Shown here piece after piece: positions 13,479 through 55,239 of a DNA stretch of 64,000 nucleotides. The DNA lies in the NCBI GenBank assembly GCA_016617855.1, contig JAECUM010004983.1:1-64000 (forward strand), given 5' to 3'. The position numbers were made by a program, and so were the translations under genes. Below the pieces are notes generated by a model. It saw only the letters and a program-made list of their open reading frames with translations, did no database searches and had not been told where the DNA came from. How positions within the stretch are numbered: the first letter of the stretch is position 1; the number at the start of each line of letters is the position of its first letter. Source of the DNA: Megalonaias nervosa (Eukaryota; Mollusca; Bivalvia; Unionida; Unionidae).

Positions 13479-13851
13479 ATTTTGGTGGTGATAGAAGAGT
13501 TTTATTGGTGCATTTTTGGTAGGGATTTAAAGGTAACTGTTTATTCTTGAGAATATGAGCTTATGGTATGGTTGTCTATGTGTATTTCGGCGACAGTGCA
13601 GAGTGAGTAATAAGGCCTTGGTGATGATCCGGAAGTGAAATCTGTGTTCCATTGCATGTTGCTATGTTTACAATCCAGCCTCTCAAAAAAAAATGCCAGT
13701 GAACCGTTGACAAGAACTTCACCGTGAAGTCATCTTTGAAGGTATTTTCGATTAATATATGATTTGTATTGATTGTCACACAGTGGAAAGTTCAGTACTG
13801 AGAAACAAATGTAGAGAATATATAGTAAAATTAATTGTGTTCTATGGCCTG
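13479..13851. repeat. 373-bp direct repeat, left copy (DR1)
   Basis: Starts ATTTTGGTGGTGATAGAAGA and ends TGTTCTATGGCCTG. A second copy in the same orientation lies at 17237-17609, with only a few substitutions and two small indels. The pair brackets the HNH ORF and the transposase, like long terminal direct repeats. Confidence 0.9.
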
Positions 13852-14030
13852 TCAGGGCAGTATTGACTAAACTTTAAATTACTATAAAAAAATTTATTAT
13901 TAATGATAGACACATTAAATTTTCACACCTTGTGTATATTGATTGTGACAATTAGAAAATATAATTAAAATTTTAAAAATTTAATTTAAAAATTTTTTAA
14001 TTAATTTTTTAAAAAAATAATAATTTAAAA

Positions 14031-14510
14031 ATGATTTTTTTTTTCGCCATAAATTCACAGAAATGGTATCTGTTGGAGATGACACTCATTATTATTAGCA
14101 GCAATGTATTCCTACACGACAAACAAGTTGCAATGGAGGATTGTTTTCAAAGCCTGTCAGCGAAAATCTCTTTAAATTCTGCGCCAGCACATAATAGCGA
14201 TTGTAGAATATGGACAGGAAATGTAACATCCAATAGATTATATGGCCTATTGTCATATAGGGATCCAGAGTCAAACACATGGAAGAAAAAGCATGTCCAC
14301 AGACTAGCATTAATGGTAAAGTTGAGAAGTCTGAATATTCCAAAGGAGCTCGATGCATCCCATTTATGCCACAACAGTTTGTGCGTGAATGGTGATCACC
14401 TGATTTTGGAACCTCATTCCGTTAACAATAATAGGCAGTGCTGCAAAGGTTATGGACATTGCATTGGACATGGTGACTTTCCAGCCTGCATGATAAAGTT
14501 GAGATTGTAA
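14031..14510 (+). CDS. I-PpoI-like His-Me finger (HNH) endonuclease
   Basis: The open frame encodes a zinc-binding His-Me finger nuclease similar to the I-PpoI family of homing endonucleases. Visible signatures are DCRIWTGN followed by YGLLSY, the HVHRLA segment, the core DASHLCHNSLCVNGDHLILE with its catalytic-type His and metal-binding Cys/His, and a NNNRQCC...GHCIGHGDFPAC zinc-loop tail. The first ATG gives 159 aa; the methionine starting MEDCFQ (near 14132) is an equally plausible start, since the upstream part is hydrophobic and AT-rich. It converges on the transposase gene inside the same direct-repeat-bounded element. Unlike the transposase it carries no stop or frameshift, so it may be younger or selected. 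Domain assignment is strong; role in transposition is inference. Confidence 0.75.
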   Translation: MIFFFAINSQKWYLLEMTLIIISSNVFLHDKQVAMEDCFQSLSAKISLNSAPAHNSDCRIWTGNVTSNRLYGLLSYRDPESNTWKKKHVHRLALMVKLRSLNIPKELDASHLCHNSLCVNGDHLILEPHSVNNNRQCCKGYGHCIGHGDFPACMIKLRL

Positions 14511-14544
14511 CATGGAATAACACAGGTATCATGATATGTCCTAT

Positions 14545-14735
14545 ACACCCACCCACCCATGGATGGATGGATGGATGGTTGTGTTGAATAAGCAGGAGAA
14601 AAGAAAGAGTGTGGTCTTTATTTTAGTAGACCATGCTGGTATGACAGTGCTGTCTTAAATACATTCCTTCCTTCCTTCTTTCCTTCCTTCATTCCTTCCT
14701 TCCATTCATTCATTCATTCATTCATTCATTCATTC
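14545..14735. repeat. Tetranucleotide repeats inside the transposon
   Basis: (CACC)/(GGAT) at 14545-14578, then (TTCC)n and (ATTC)n at 14662-14735, between the convergent HNH and transposase genes. Confidence 0.9.
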
Positions 14736-15039
14736 TCTCAGCTAGTAAGTCATTTCATGTTATTTTATTTTAGAATATTTTAAGATTTATTTATTTTGCT
14801 TTCTAATTTCTTTATTTGTGTCTTCATATTCAGAGAAAAACTGTTTCGACCTCTCCATAGGTCTCATCAGGTGGTAGCAAGTAACACAACTGCTCATAAC
14901 ATGCGTTGTGTTACCTACAGATTTCCCCACTACAGTTTTCCCTTCTGTACCATGTGTTCTTTGTGGTGTCTTTGAACACTGTCATTTTGCAAATGGAATT
15001 AAGATAATCTTTTCTATCTGCAGTGTCCATTGGCTCCTG

Positions 15040-17034
15040 CTAAACCTGTGCATAGGAGTGATCGCCCTTGGTGTTTAACAGTCCTTTGAAGTAGTCAGAC
15101 TTCCTATTGCCTTGCTGAGTCCTGTACCTCAGATGGGCCTGTATCATATTTCCTCGTCTTGCTAGAATACGTTGCCTGGTTTGTGGACGCTTTTGATACA
15201 GCTGATGGTAAGTGCATTCTTTACCCATTGTCTCCAGTGATCTCAGAGTCCTTGTTGAAAATTTACCTCCCAAGTGTGTCACTTTTGTATTCAGTGATGA
15301 TCCCAGGCTGTTATTGAGTCTGTGTATTGTTGAATGCACTCTTGCATCAACGTTTCTGGAATAGTTCACATTTTTAGGTAATGAAACACTGATTGATCTG
15401 TTCACAACCTCACATTTCTGTGTGTTTGTGTTCAGTCGCAGTCTTTCTACAACATCACAGGAGAGTTTCATTTTCAGAACTTCTAGCAGGATGTTCTTAT
15501 CATTTTCTGTCATCTTAAGATGAGTCACTTGATGAGGGCCCAGGTATGCCGATCGCATCCACCAGCTGTTAGTATTTCCTCCCCCACAGACCTTTGAATA
15601 ATGCCGGCATTTTGAGCAGTCCCCAGAATAACAGCGCAGAGTGGCATCCATAACTTGGGGAAGTTGACATTTAATTTTTGTAACATCACCACTATTGTCC
15701 TCCATCAGTTGCTTGAAGATCAAACTGCAGCGTGCTTTAATGTCTTGGCTGAAAATTTTCTGTTTGAGCCTTTTTCCTTCTCTTGTTCTTATTCCTGGAA
15801 ACATGTTTTCACTAAATATTGCAGAATTACAGCGTTTGAACTGTAAACGACCCAAATGGATGGAGTCCGACAGTCTTTCTACTTCCCACATTGGATGCAG
15901 AATGTTGTAAGCATCTTGGAAGCCAGCAGCAGCCTCTGCATCTCCATCTATTGTTGCATGTCTAATGAGAATTTCTTGCAGCACAAACTTTTTTCCAATT
16001 TCGTTTGACATTTCATACTCTGAATGTGGTGCAGCTGGTGACAGATTTGCTGTGCAGTCAACATGACCTCCTGGACATTGCACATCAAAACCTTTCCCCT
16101 TCAGCCATGCTCCAGTCCAACACAGCTTGTTTTCTACTGTAGTCCCCACAATGTATTGCTTCTCCGTAACAGTTTCACAGGCAATTCCAATAGCTTGTGA
16201 TGAACTTTGACCAGGTTTCTTTTCATGTCCAAATCTAATGGCATTGTATCTTGCGTCAAAAGCAACATTTATTTGCTCCGGATGCTGAACACCACGCATG
16301 ACGTTAACCTGTCTGACTAGTTTCAGCTTGTCTATCATATCTGTTTCATTGAGCTCCACAGTTGCTTTGCCTACAATGTTGGAGGCCCTTTGCATAGATG
16401 TTTTGCTAGGTGGCGGAATGTCAGTGCTGCAAGCAAGTATCTAGCCCTGGTGTTGCCCATTGGTGTATCTTATAGTCCAGCTTGAAACATCATATTTACA
16501 GCAGCAGGATTTGGCCCAGGTTTATTTGTTTTTATCTCCTCATACAACTTATACTCTGGTGAGTTAAAGCTGCAGTTTTTACACATCATAGTATGCTTCC
16601 AAGCAAGTCCCCATTTTCTTTCATTAGCAATTTGGAACTCTGGTCTGTCACATATGTTGACTTGATTACCATGGCGATGAATGATATCATTCCACATCTC
16701 AATATTTTTTTTTCATGCAGATGATACGTGTCCCATCGTGCTCATTCAGTTCTGTCTCTTTCAGGTCCAGTTTTGCTTTGGATGATGGTCGTAGAATTTT
16801 TGCAGACCCAGGTGTGCCATTACAGTCTGGTGCCTGAACTGACTGGAGACCCCCATTTGTCGGCTTTGTCACTGCTATGAGAGAGAACTTGTCTGCATCC
16901 ATTCTTCTGGTCACTGGAACAGATGCAGCACTGGAACTTGGTAGAGTATCATCAGTCAGATATCTGACTCCTTTATTATGTGGAATATTTCCATTTTTAA
17001 AACAAGTTGTCTTCCTCTTCTTGTACCCTTTCAT
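15040..17034 (-). pseudogene. Mutator-like transposase, frameshifted
   Basis: Three collinear frames form one ~650-residue protein. The N-terminus (17034-16699) has a basic start and FKNGNIPHNKG. The middle (16697-16470) has ERKWGLAWKHTMMCKNC, a zinc-binding element. The large C-terminal frame (16395-15040, 451 aa) carries INVAFDARYNA with a probable catalytic Asp, GHVDCTANLSPAAPHSEYE, and ATIDGDAEAAAGFQDAYN with the second Asp, then a Cys/His stretch (CYSGDCSKCRHYSKVCGGG). These match the Mutator-like transposase domain family common in molluscs and other invertebrates. Breaks: a frameshift in an A run near 16705, a stop at about 16469, and a frameshift near 16425. The element is probably no longer autonomous, unless these are assembly errors. 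Confidence 0.8.
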
Positions 17035-17236
17035 GGTTTCCTTTACAATAACTGCATGTAAAATACAAAAAGTATCCTCTCTTTCTCACTTATATACCTA
17101 GGAAAATGCATGCTAGCTTGGTTTCAGAGAACTACACCAACTCTTCAATACTACTGGAAGCTCCTCCCCTTCATTAGTGGAAATGATGTCATTGACTTGG
17201 TTAGTACCTCTAGCTTGCGTATTTAGATGCTACCAG

Positions 17237-17609
17237 ATTTTGGTGGTGACAGAAGAGTTTTATTGGTGCATTTTTGGTAGGGATTTAAAGGTAACTGTTT
17301 ATTCTTGAGAATATGAGCTTATGGTATGGTTGTCTATGTGTGTATTTCGGCGACAGTGCAGAGTGAGTAATAAGGCCTTGGTGATGATCCGGAAGTGAAA
17401 TCTGTGTTCCATTGCATGTTGCTACGTTTACAATCCAGCCTCTCAAAACAATGCCGGTGAACCGTTGACAAGAACTTCACCGTGAAGTCATCTTTGAAGG
17501 TATTTTCGATTAATATATGATTTGTATTGATTGTCACACAGTGGAAAGTTCAGTACTGAGAAACAAATGTAGAGAATATATAGTAAATTTAATTGTGTTC
17601 TATGGCCTG
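17237..17609. repeat. 373-bp direct repeat, right copy (DR2)
   Basis: Same length and orientation as 13479-13851, with the same end sequences. No shared target duplication is evident outside the pair. Confidence 0.9.
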
Positions 17610-17610
17610 A

Positions 17611-18366
17611 GGGACGTTTTAAAGCCCCAATAATGCCGTTTATCAGACATTTTACCATTCTTCCAATCTAACTTAAGTTTTGAAGGAAGGAAATGATTTC
17701 CTAAAAGAAAGCTGACATAAATCGTTGATTTGAAATAATCGAGATGTTGGGTTTAAACGACGTTCAAATATTCAGTTTAGAATTAAGATATGTCACCCCT
17801 TAATTCAGTCAACGAAGTCATTCTTAATTCCGTTCTTTTTCGGGAGTGCTCCAAAAGTAGTCATGTGATACGTTCAACAAATTCCGTTAGCGAGACACAA
17901 ATTGATTCGAGAAGGAATTAAGAGAATCGGGACCGCAGTTTAAGGGGATCCGACAAGAACAAGCGTCATTTGATAAAAATAAGATTCGGGTGAATACTGG
18001 TGATCAGATGGGACATTGGAATGCTTTGAAGAGCGAACTTGGGCTGAAGACAGTTCGGCATAGCGTGGTGTTGGTTTCTTATGTTTACAACGGTGACGTC
18101 ATAAAATCTTATGTTCAGGTTTCGACTGAAATCGGGTGACTCACTGATGTCGCCGATCAACAACGGATTAATTCGTACACATAAGAAAATGTAGGGTTTT
18201 TCACTTCGAGGGAGAAATTACATGACTGATAATGTGATGAAACGTCTACATTGTCTGGTTTTAATGGAACCCAACGATGCTAAGGACCAATATCTTTCAA
18301 GGTTTAGTAGTACTCAGATGATTTGGTATATACCACGTAACGGCGACATTGGGGCTTTAAAATGTG
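17611..18366. mobile_element. Candidate MITE abutting DR2
   Basis: The end at 17616-17638 (GTTTTAAAGCCCCAATAATG) is inverted at 18341-18364 (CATTGGGGCTTTAAAATG), giving imperfect ~24-bp terminal inverted repeats around ~750 bp of non-coding DNA. It starts directly after the direct repeat. Confidence 0.5.
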
Positions 18367-18369
18367 ACA

Positions 18370-19505
18370 TGCACATGAAAGGAGATACATATATTTTCGA
18401 TAACAGTCAGGTATCTCAATTTAGACGGACATATAGACAAAGATCTAAACATAGAAAAAAATTAAGTTACGTAACTGTTATTTTAGAAAATAAATGTGGG
18501 TTTTTAAATTAACCACGATCACCATTGAAATATTTATATTCATAGTGAATATATATTAGATGTTATGTATGTCTCTATTTTATGGAATCTTCCAAATTAG
18601 GTAAATCTGAGTAGGGGATGTGTTTCCAACGAAAGCAGCCCTCTGATATATTATTGTGAACATTTATATTTTCAATATGCATTCTAAAACAGTTATGTCC
18701 AGTCTTCATATAATTTCACAACTTTTGTCTACATTTGTTAAAGCATGTTATCACTGTTTTTCTGCTAAAATTAATGCTTTCTTCATCCTAAGATCTTTCA
18801 GCGTTTACATCGATTTCTTCATAAATGTTAGGAGTAACAGACCAAGCGATTATGAGTATATAGATTGCACAACATTGGAAAGATTGAAAATATTGGAAGG
18901 TCGATCCACCTTTATGGAAAATATCAATGTCAGCAATAGCTTCGTTTATTTTAGATTGTTGCATATGTATTTTTATTTCTTTGAAGAATATGTGAGTATT
19001 AAATTTCTTTTCCAAAGTTATATTTATTGACATACACGACATGAATTGGTGGTAAAAAAATATCTACTGCGTAAAAAAAATGTTCATTTTTTTGTTTCCT
19101 TTTATGACTCGTTTTGAAGTTACCTCTGATGTATTCCTTTCTTCGCTCTATCACAAAGACGAACAGGGAGATCCATAATTCCAAAACAATGGACCAAAAA
19201 AGATATTTTGTTCGACCGCCAGACATAGTGCCCTTGAATTTCTGCTGATCCAGTATACTGCATCGTGCAGTTTTCGCTATTAGTTTCTTACCAAGATACA
19301 CTTTGGTATTAACTGAATACAATATTAGCCATTTTAAATTGTATTTCTTATTCGGGAATATTTTAGGTTCGCGAAAATGTTGTAATTTCAAGCAATTGAG
19401 ATATTAAAGATATTCGTAGGCAGATACGTTTTTAAAGAAAATTTTCGTCGTGATCATGGTCGTCATCGTCAACGGTGTTCTTTACACTTTTAATGCCTCA
19501 TTCGG
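18370..19505. other. No recognisable feature
   Basis: AT-rich sequence with moderate ORFs on both strands but no recognisable protein. Confidence 0.4.
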
Positions 19506-19509
19506 AAAT

Positions 19510-19660
19510 GTAGTAGTAGTAGTAGTAGTAGTAGTAGTAACAGCAGCAGCGGTGGAGGTAGTGACAGTTGGATGGCAGTAGTAGAAGTAGTATTGGTAGA
19601 GCAGTGGTAGTAGTAGCAGCAGCAGCTATGGTGGTCATAGTAGTAGTAGAAGATGCTGTT
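19510..19660. repeat. Degenerate (TAG/CAG)n triplet repeat
   Basis: TAGTAG runs grading into GCAGCAGC and GTGGTAGTAG. The frames it opens on both strands are low-complexity artefacts. Confidence 0.9.
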
Positions 19661-20479
19661 GCAGTTGGTGTTGTCGAAGAATTTGTTGCTGTTGTTTTCG
19701 TCTCATTGCCCTTGACACATTCCTTATCTTGCCTGTACTGCAAAGTTTAAACGTTCCTGTGTTTTTCAAAATGGGCCACTTAAGCATCAATTGCGGACTA
19801 CGTGCAAGACTACTCACGTCTGAAACTGAAAAACGTGACATCTCAAGTGTTGCAGTGAGCGTGGGTAATTTTGCGCTTAGAGTTTCATGTACTGTACGAC
19901 CAGGTCATGAAATGGTTTGTCCACAAATGCAGGTCAGTTCTAGGTCAAGGTTGATAAACAATAGTGTGTTATTATGCCTGTATGAGGTAAAATGAGTGTG
20001 TCAGGAAGGTGGCTAATCCCATGTGTACATGATGCTCTTTTTGTCAATTAACATATAGATAACAAAGAACTTACAAAAACGTTATTGCAGGAAATAATTT
20101 CAAATTTACTGCGTAATTGTGTGCACGCATGAGACGAGCTTTGGTGGTATTCAAACTTTGCTCACTTTACTGGATTCTGAGTATTAAACAAATGGCATAT
20201 AGTGTGACTCGGTGTATACTTCAGTACAGGCATATGAGTGTTTTAAAGTAAACAAATACACCCTAGTTTTATATCAGCTGTCTATATGTCTCATTTGAAT
20301 GAATTATTGAAGTTTTCAAGTGGACAGTGCATTTTATGGTAGGAAAATAGTATTAAATGTAAGTTTAGTTGGAAAATATTATAGCATTTTTCTCCTCCTA
20401 CAAATGTATATGTAATAAACATATTTTCTTTAATTTTACGATATCAGAGTCATCTTCATCAAAAATGTTAACAAGTCTA
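19661..20479. other. No recognisable feature
   Basis: Non-repetitive sequence upstream of the DHRS4-like gene; no supported gene. Confidence 0.4.
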
Positions 20480-20518
<39 letters not shown>

Positions 20519-20541
20519 GCAATAGTAGTAGTAGTAGTAGT
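20480..20541. repeat. (TTA)n/(GTA)n microsatellite
   Basis: Trinucleotide run of about 60 bp. Confidence 0.9.
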
Positions 20542-21009
20542 ATATCTTAAGTTCAAGGTTTCGTGATTTTTTCATGGTTTTACAATTCAAAGTGAGCCAC
20601 AAGATCGATAACCATATATCAATATACCAATTGGAATACAAAAGAGAAATATGATATCATGCATATATTGGGTCCGCACTTTTTATAAACATTTCCGACA
20701 ACGTTATTTTTGCGCATTTTTTTCCCCTTAATATTATTGCCTGAAACTATTATATTGTGAACTATGCAAAATGTCAATATTAAAATGGAGTAATATTAAA
20801 TAAATTGGTGCTATAATCAAGGTTTTTGACGTTTTTTTACAGACTTGATCATAATAAATTTTTTATTTATAAATTCTCAAAATACCAAGAGCTAGATGAA
20901 TTGAGTTCAAAATGGGTTTATCGGAAATGGAGGGGGGTTATGATAGGAGCAAGAGGGACTATTATTTATCTTTCTATATCATGTAAATCTTGCATCTTTT
21001 CTTCGTCAC

Positions 21010-21059
21010 TGATTAACTGATTGATTGATTGATTGACTGGTTGATTAATTGATTGATTG
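21010..21059. repeat. (GATT)n microsatellite
   Basis: Imperfect tetranucleotide run. Confidence 0.85.
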
Positions 21060-21208
21060 TGAAGATCCACAACAATAAGCTGTCACAGTGCGTAATTGAT
21101 TCTTGAAGAAATTACCTGCTTTAATTTTTAAAAATATTTAATTTTAATAATTATATATCCCTTAAGTTGGTTCATGTCTAGGTTATTATCTGTCAACATT
21201 GCTCTTCC

Positions 21209-21210
<2 letters not shown>

Positions 21211-21269
<59 letters not shown>
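21211..21269. repeat. (GT)n-(GA)n tract upstream of DHRS4-like gene
   Basis: Compound tract ending about 185 bp before the ATG at 21455. GA tracts can act as GAGA-type elements, but nothing here shows that it does. Confidence 0.9.
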
Positions 21270-21270
<1 letters not shown>

Positions 21271-21454
21271 CGTAATCCCCGTGTATACCGGTAAGTTACA
21301 TTTATAGCGATTATGTCACCGGAATAGGTGTGCTCTGCTCCGGGATTCCCTTCTCATGACCTTTGATACTGACAACAGCTAGAACACGCTTTCTCTTCAG
21401 GGCTATTTCAGTTGTGCGTATTGAAAATCTACCGCCGTGACAACGCATTCTATC

Positions 21455-50609
<29,155 letters not shown>

Positions 50610-50660
50610 CAGAGAATCTGGAACATCAGAAGTCTAGTCTAGCCTTCATATATGGATTAA

Positions 50661-50666
50661 AATAAA
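50661..50666 (+). promoter_or_regulatory. Poly(A) signal of the DHRS4-like gene
   Basis: AATAAA 52 bp after the stop codon. Confidence 0.75.
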
Positions 50667-51194
50667 ATTCCTTTTTCGTCATTTCTGTAAAATCAGTCAT
50701 CCAGATTATATACTATAATTTACGCTGTTTAGGAAACGAAATGAATGCTATTAATAGCTGTATATTTTAAGTATGCCAGGCTGTTATTCACATACCTCAA
50801 TAATTGATGGACAGACTTAGCGAATGATGTCGAATACTAACTGCACTGATCATTTGATTAAAACTCCAATTATTATGATGCGTTATGGGTTATCTAGCAA
50901 CATATCAGTGACTAGTGCAGAAAATTAAGCTCAGACCAGTTTTAGATTGCGTCCAATAGATTGCATCACATGAGAATACATGCTTAGACAGTTTCATCAC
51001 ATTATAGTACATGCTTAGACAAGGTTGACGGTTAAGTCTAATTGTGATTTATATTTATGACAATAACAAATCTGAAAGAAGAAAACTAACGAGAAATTTA
51101 TGATTTTTTAAACTCAGAGGAAACTAGAATCAACATGGTGTTTCCGAATTTTCCCTCGAGGTTTTGAATTTGGTGGACTGGCACTATGCAGTAC

Positions 51195-51196
<2 letters not shown>

Positions 51197-51262
<66 letters not shown>
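51197..51262. repeat. (TG)n microsatellite
   Basis: Perfect GT tract of about 65 bp. Confidence 0.95.
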
Positions 51263-51264
<2 letters not shown>

Positions 51265-51392
51265 ATAATTCTCTGGGGTTAAATGTAACACGTTATGTTA
51301 GACAATACGTGTGTCATTACGAGTCGTCAAAAGGAACGTGATTGATATGGCGTAAAGATCTGTCGAGTCCTTCTGGTCGCCGAATATTAATA

Positions 51393-52639
51393 TGAGGGAT
51401 ATTTTAAAAAGTTCTAAATACAAGTGTGCTGTACAACAAAGTTCTTTATTAATGAATAGTACTTCAGTACATCACGTCAAGGAACTCCCCTATACACCTC
51501 TACACGTTTTCTCAAACTGATTATCCAAGTTTAGATAGCCATTTCGTATTCATTTCTAGGCGTTCATACACTGTCGAAAACTGCACCTTCAGCCACCTGG
51601 CGGCTTTTAAATCGACAGTCCCTCAGTGAATCCTTGATTGCAGGATTCAGCCAAACTCACTTGGAGCAAAATTAGGACTATATGGAGGTCGTGGCAAAGT
51701 TTGGATGCTGTGCTCCTGTAGGAAGTCTGTCAAGATGGCGGATTTATACGTCGGTGCATTATTATGCAGTAAATGGATAACGGGGACACCGGCGCTCTGA
51801 CGTGTGGTTCTATAGTGTTCCAAAATAGCAACAGAACGATCGGGCATTTTGTATTTAAAAGTAAAACTCTCCTTACAGTTTGACGACATCGAGCGATGTG
51901 TGGTCTCTTCTCGTTTTATTGTTTTCTCTTCAGTCGGGTTCAGAAGGAAAATTCACGTTTCGTCACATATACTCATATCTCATTCAAATGTATCTGGTCA
52001 CACTTCTCATATATTGTGTGTAGCTGTTTGGCGATTTCAGCCGAGTCTCTTTTTGATTAGCACCCTCTCCCCCCAAACAAATTCTGGGATCGATCATTCA
52101 CAAACATTATCTAAGCCTCATATAATGTTTCAGTATATTACAAACAGCTGACGAATTAATGCCGGTGATAACGGAAATAGATTCCACTCTGTATCGTGCA
52201 TCTTCATCAAAGGCCGCTTTAACCGCAGCCACTCCCTGTTTGTCAATAGCAGACAACATCCTTCCTGAACTTGGGTTATTTTCCATGGTTTAAGTATCTT
52301 TAAAACGATGAAACAACCTAATAATTGTAGGATATAACAGAGAATTACATCCTCTAATTGTATACGTCAACTATTGCATTAGTCATATAATAACCTAAGA
52401 TCGCCCAGATTTTACAGTATGCTTTTTGCTCAGCAGCAGAATTGTTCTTCTCCGACATTTTTACGTCATTATCATTTACCTATGTTACATCACTCGCAAA
52501 TTATCTACAGGTGTCTGGCGCGTTGCGAGTCAGTTTATAGACCGTTAGTTTGTCTATCAATCGGCATTAAATTTATTTACAGGTTCAAAGAAATAATGAA
52601 ATCATAACAAAATATTCAGAACTTTTAAAATACCCCTCG
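51393..52639 (-). pseudogene. mariner-family transposon, dead
   Basis: A near-complete ~1.25-kb element. Terminal inverted repeats: TGAGGGATATTTTAAAAAGT at the left and CGAGGGGTATTTTAAAAGTT (minus strand) at the right. A TA precedes the left end. The minus strand gives an N-terminal GRMLSAIDKQGVAAVKAAF region (near 52250) and the C-terminal catalytic block HNNAPTYKSAILTDFLQEH, then RPPYSPNFAPSEF (51760-51650), the mariner signature HDNAPaH...YSPDLaPsD. Many stops and frameshifts make it inactive. Confidence 0.88.
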
Positions 52640-52655
52640 AACGTCATCCCATAAA

Positions 52656-52760
52656 AGTCAATCTATGCTCATAGGAAGTAGATATTAACAAGTCAAAGTT
52701 ATGCTCATAGGAACTAGAGATGAAAAAGTCAAAGTCATGTTCATAAGAACTAGAGATAAA
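52656..52760. repeat. ~37-bp tandem repeat, 3 copies
   Basis: Units with TATGCTCATAGGAACTAGAG and AAAGTCAAAGT, directly after the mariner right end. Confidence 0.85.
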
Positions 52761-53129
52761 TCGGCTTCGTGAAGTCATTAGTATGAAATGCATTTTGAGA
52801 TCACTTTTGGGACCTGACCAAAAAAAAATTATTAACTCGATAAATATTAATTTAGTCAGGTCCGTAAGACTGCGTATAAACCTTATCAAAATACAATAAT
52901 TGTGTAATATGGCACGAGATATGATGAATATTAGTCAATCATCTGCCATGAAATAGCTAAGAGATGCACTGGTTTCATCACAGTAAGATTCCAAAACTTA
53001 GTCATTTCTTCAGTGAACATACATGCCTTGTATTAGTTTAAAATCGTCGTTTTTAATAACGAATAAAATATCCCGCAATCCTGTTTTTACAGATACGTTA
53101 CGCAAGAGGCCAGTCATCTAATACATATC

Positions 53130-53341
53130 CATCCATCCAACCGGCCAACCATCAAAGCCGTAGTACTTACAGTCATTAATATATTTTACATTTGCTTTTT
53201 AATAAATTTGCATATCCGTCCATCCATCCCTCCATCCACCCACGTACACACTCACACATCTACCTACCTACCTACCTGCCTGCCTGCCTGCATACATACA
53301 TACATACATACATACATACATACATACATACATACATACAT
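53130..53341. repeat. (CATC)n/(TACC)n/(CATA)n tetranucleotides
   Basis: Successive tetranucleotide runs, ending in a ~50-bp CATA tract. Confidence 0.9.
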
Positions 53342-53971
53342 GATGATGTTTAATAAGTTAGCAGTGAACAAAGATATTGTAACACTTAAGAGGGAGATAT
53401 CAAGTACGCTGCCTGGAAACTACACACTTCCTGTTTGGACACTTCACACTTCCTGTTTGGACTTGCCGGTTTATTCACATCATGTACAAGACCAACAGAT
53501 AACAAATTAGTACTATACCTCCCACATCAGCTTCGAAAGGTACAGAAGGCCCTTGTTGTAATTTTTTAATCTTTATTTTTTTTCTTTTTTATCTTGCATT
53601 GTTACTTTATGAGAGCATTAAGATTTAGCTTGAAAATGTAATTTTTGCATTTGCTTAATTAAAAACATTGCTATAAAAATTATACTCAGATTTCACAATG
53701 ACCTTTTTTACAATAGAAAGAGAGAATGGCCCTGTTGGTTACCCACACTAAACGGGGACATTCGGAGAGAGCAAAGGTTCTCCCGGATGCAGGTTATATA
53801 CAACTGTCTTTTATTCTTTCTTCAGATAATGTTAAGTATCTGGGTAAGCAGCATGACACCAGACGTCACAATATAATAAAAATATGATCATTGTCGTTTT
53901 AAAATATAGACCATTGCTAGAAACGTCTAGATGTGGTAATCATTTTACCTTTCAACAATCACTTAGAAAGT

Positions 53972-53972
<1 letters not shown>

Positions 53973-54058
<86 letters not shown>

Positions 54059-54062
54059 TATA
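53973..54062. repeat. (TA)n microsatellite
   Basis: TA tract with two interruptions. Confidence 0.95.
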
Positions 54063-54129
54063 TTGTTTGTTAGTTAAGTATTTATTTATTTATTTTATAT
54101 TTCATTATATGCTATTGATAATATGACAT

Positions 54130-54964
54130 TTTATGCTGGACTTGACCTTGTCCAAAATCAAGTTCATTTTCCACCCGACCTGAAAGATTGATTTTGGTTT
54201 TAAAATACACATGTTTATCTCAATCTGAGGCTCGAAATTCGGAAATTCCCTATGAATTGCCGGGTCTACCAATTGTTTACTACATATTTTATATTATAAT
54301 TATAATAACAGACTTCTAATTGTAACTAAAATTTTATTTTGTAAACATTATCAACATTCCAGAAGGTTATTTTCAATTAAGTAATGGTTTTTGTTTTTTT
54401 AGAAAATGTTAATTGTGAAAATGTTAATTACCTGTGGTCGGGTAGAAGACTAAATAATCTTCTTGTTGGAAAAAATTATTAATTCGTGCTTTAAGATCTT
54501 GGCAGAATAAATTGTATTATGCTCTGTCATTTGGGATGGAATATATTTCTTCAGATTATTTAATTTAAGTGATTCTTCGCTGGAAATGCGAAGTTCTCTT
54601 TAAAAATACTATTCTTGGAAACAGAGTTTTGTATTTTTAGTGAAATTTCAAATAAGGATTTAATTTTTGGATTGTGTTATTGTGATCCAACAAAGGACTG
54701 TTGACACATTATACGGATCACATGCATATCAACACCTTCAGTGTTGGATTTAATTTGGATTTCCACTAATGTTTATTTAGAACTTTAATTATTGGGATTT
54801 GTGTCTGTAATTCTAGGATTATTTGGGATTTAATTCGCAATACAGTAAGTTCCTTTTTTTACATTTTCACTTTGTATTCTAGGGAAGTAAATTATTTGTT
54901 AAATTTTACAAAGCTTATTGCTTCTCTCTCTTTTCTATTAATTAATTTAAGACCATAGAGTCGT

Positions 54965-54967
<3 letters not shown>
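54130..54967 (+). repeat. Dispersed repeat R1, copy 3
   Basis: Shares GGACTGTTGACACAT, CTAGGATTATTTGGGAT, TCTAGGGAAGTAAATTATTT, ACAAAGCTTATTGCTT and the AGAGTCGTTAC end with copies 1, 2 and 4. Confidence 0.6.
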
Positions 54968-55110
<143 letters not shown>

Positions 55111-55239
55111 ACGACTCCATCCCTACAGGAGATAATTAAAATTCAAAGTTGAAAATCACTATTTCAGCACTATTTTCAAGTGTGTTGGAAAATCATTAAG
55201 CTTTGTTGACCACTCAGACTATGAGAACAAATGGTAAAT

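Noticed and set aside
18656..19391. Overlapping frames of 80-130 codons on both strands
   Set aside because: AT-rich, no recognisable motif, no splice context, and no family signal.
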